6,992 bases of DNA from JAZSMS01 sp045536015 (lineage in GTDB: Bacteria; Bacillota; Clostridia; Christensenellales; QALW01): NCBI GenBank assembly GCA_045536015.1, contig JAZSMS010000140.1, positions 1-6,992 of the forward strand. The letters run 5' to 3'. The notes beneath the pieces were generated by a model. That model had not been told where the DNA came from. It worked only from the letters and a program-made list of their open reading frames with translations, and did no database searches. Of this stretch, positions 6,192 to 6,992 are shown piece by piece. How positions within the stretch are numbered: the first letter of the stretch is position 1; every line of letters starts with the position of its first letter. The position numbers and the translations under genes are program-made.

Positions 6192-6727
6192 TGGAATTAA
6201 AGGGAACTACTATCGTTTGCGTTCGTAAGGATGGCAAATGTGCCATTGCAGGCGACGGTCAGGTTACAATGGGACAGTCGGTTGTAATGAAATCGGGCGC
6301 AGTTAAGGTGCGTAAATTATACAACGAAAAGGTTGCAGTGGGTTTTGCAGGAAGCGTTGCCGATGCATTTACACTTTGCGATTTATTTGAATCAAAGCTT
6401 CAGGAACATTCGGGAAATCTGTACCGCGCAAGCGTTGAACTTGCACAAATGTGGCGCAGAGATCGTGCACTGAACAAGCTTGAAGCAATGCTTATTGCCG
6501 CGGATAAGGATAATACATTAGTGCTTTCGGGTACAGGAGAGGTTATCGAACCTGACGACGGCATAGTGGCGATAGGAAGTGGCGGGAATTATGCGCTTGC
6601 CGCTGCAAGAGCGCTTGCTCAAAACACTACGCTTGAGGCAAAGGAAATTGCTTATAAAGCATTAAAAATAGCAGGGGAGATATGCGTTTTTACAAACGAC
6701 CATATCACCGTTTTGGAGGTTATCTAA
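6191..6727 (+). CDS. hslV: ATP-dependent protease subunit HslV (ClpQ/CodW)
   Basis: HslV is the proteasome-beta-like threonine peptidase that forms a double hexameric ring and degrades proteins unfolded by HslU. The 178-aa product is of normal length and aligns with HslV throughout: TTIVCVRKDG (6-15), AGDGQVTMGQ (20-29), KVRKLYN (39-45), GFAGSVADAFTL (51-62), RKLEAML-like NKLEAML (95-101), VIEPDDGIVAIGSGGNYA (118-135) and EICVFTND (163-170). The catalytic threonine is expected to be Thr6, directly after Gly5, so the leader MELKG must be removed; E. coli HslV instead begins Met-Thr-Thr. Lys39 probably matches the catalytic lysine (Lys33 of E. coli). No start codon lies closer to Thr6. The trmFO stop and this ATG overlap by one base (TAATG), and the hslU ATG overlaps its own stop the same way. 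It is a cytoplasmic protein with no signal peptide. Confidence 0.96.
   Translation: MELKGTTIVCVRKDGKCAIAGDGQVTMGQSVVMKSGAVKVRKLYNEKVAVGFAGSVADAFTLCDLFESKLQEHSGNLYRASVELAQMWRRDRALNKLEAMLIAADKDNTLVLSGTGEVIEPDDGIVAIGSGGNYALAAARALAQNTTLEAKEIAYKALKIAGEICVFTNDHITVLEVI
6715..6720 (+). promoter_or_regulatory. Strong SD site of hslU
   Basis: GGAGGT, the best SD in the window, ends 6 nt before ATG 6727 and lies within the last codons of hslV. hslU can therefore be initiated efficiently even without coupling to hslV. Confidence 0.8.
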
Positions 6728-6992
6728 TGCAATATTCACCACAACAGGTTGTTGACGAACTAAGTCGTTATATTATAGGACAAAACGAGGCAAAACGCGC
6801 GGTTGCGGTTGCGCTTAGAAACCGTTATCGCCGCAGTAAGCTTTCTAAAGAACTTCAGGATGAAATTACGCCCAAAAACATAATTATGTCAGGTCCTACA
6901 GGTGTGGGTAAAACCGAAATTGCACGCAGAATTGCTAAAATTGTAGGCGCGCCCTTTATTAAGGTGGAAGCAACAAAGTTTACCGAGGTTGG
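6727..6992 (+). CDS. hslU: ATP-dependent protease ATPase subunit HslU (partial, N-terminal 88 codons)
   Basis: HslU (ClpY/CodX) is the AAA+ hexameric unfoldase that feeds substrates into HslV. The frame begins MQYSPQQVVDELSRYIIGQN and remains open to the right edge, so about 88 of the roughly 450-460 residues of the family are visible. The family N-terminus (PQQVVDELSRYIIGQ, with AKRAVAVALRNRYRR at 22-36) is followed by NIIMSGPTGVGKTE, whose Walker A motif GPTGVGKT spans 56-63. KVEATKFTEVG, the conserved segment after Walker A, lies at the edge. Walker B, the I-domain, the sensor arginines and the C-terminal tail that docks into HslV are outside the window. The start is fixed by GGAGGT 6 nt upstream and by the TAATG overlap with hslV. 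Identity is certain; completeness cannot be judged. Confidence 0.95.
   Translation, partial: MQYSPQQVVDELSRYIIGQNEAKRAVAVALRNRYRRSKLSKELQDEITPKNIIMSGPTGVGKTEIARRIAKIVGAPFIKVEATKFTEV

Overview
This window looks like ordinary core chromosome of a low-GC Gram-positive bacterium (Bacillota, most likely class Clostridia; genus not determinable). The evidence is the AT-rich coding with many TTA, AAA and AAT codons, the Shine-Dalgarno (SD) sites of the AGGAGG/GGTGAT type, and above all the block dprA-topA-trmFO-hslV-hslU. That block is a Firmicutes gene order known from the smf-topA-gid-codV-codW-codX region of Bacillus. Folate-dependent TrmFO is itself typical of Gram-positive bacteria.

Layout. 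Positions 1-249 (minus strand) hold the first 83 codons of an uncharacterised protein with a nucleotidyltransferase-like motif; it runs off the left edge. Positions 253-1590 (minus) encode an iron-sulfur 23S rRNA m5U methyltransferase of the RlmD/RlmCD family. Positions 1591-1737 are the only sizeable non-coding stretch: a divergent promoter region with a TTGACA-type promoter facing each way. From 1738 to the right edge, five plus-strand genes form a compact operon: dprA (DNA-processing protein A), topA (topoisomerase I with three zinc ribbons), trmFO (tRNA m5U54 methyltransferase), hslV (protease subunit) and the first 88 codons of hslU (unfoldase ATPase).

How the genes fit together. The right-hand operon joins DNA handling (DprA, TopA), tRNA maturation (TrmFO) and protein quality control (HslVU). 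Junctions are tight: 12 nt between dprA and topA, ATGA at topA/trmFO, and TAATG at trmFO/hslV and hslV/hslU. This implies one transcript with translational coupling. RlmD and TrmFO both make 5-methyluridine, but on different RNAs and with different methyl donors (SAM versus methylene-tetrahydrofolate). xerC/codV, which in Bacillus lies between trmFO and hslV, is absent.

I see no mobile element, CRISPR array, tRNA/rRNA gene, riboswitch or rho-independent terminator. No clearly new system is evident. The most notable points are a perfect GC-rich hairpin just inside trmFO, a HslV whose catalytic threonine is masked by a five-residue leader, an unusual dprA start region, and the uncharacterised partial gene at the left edge.
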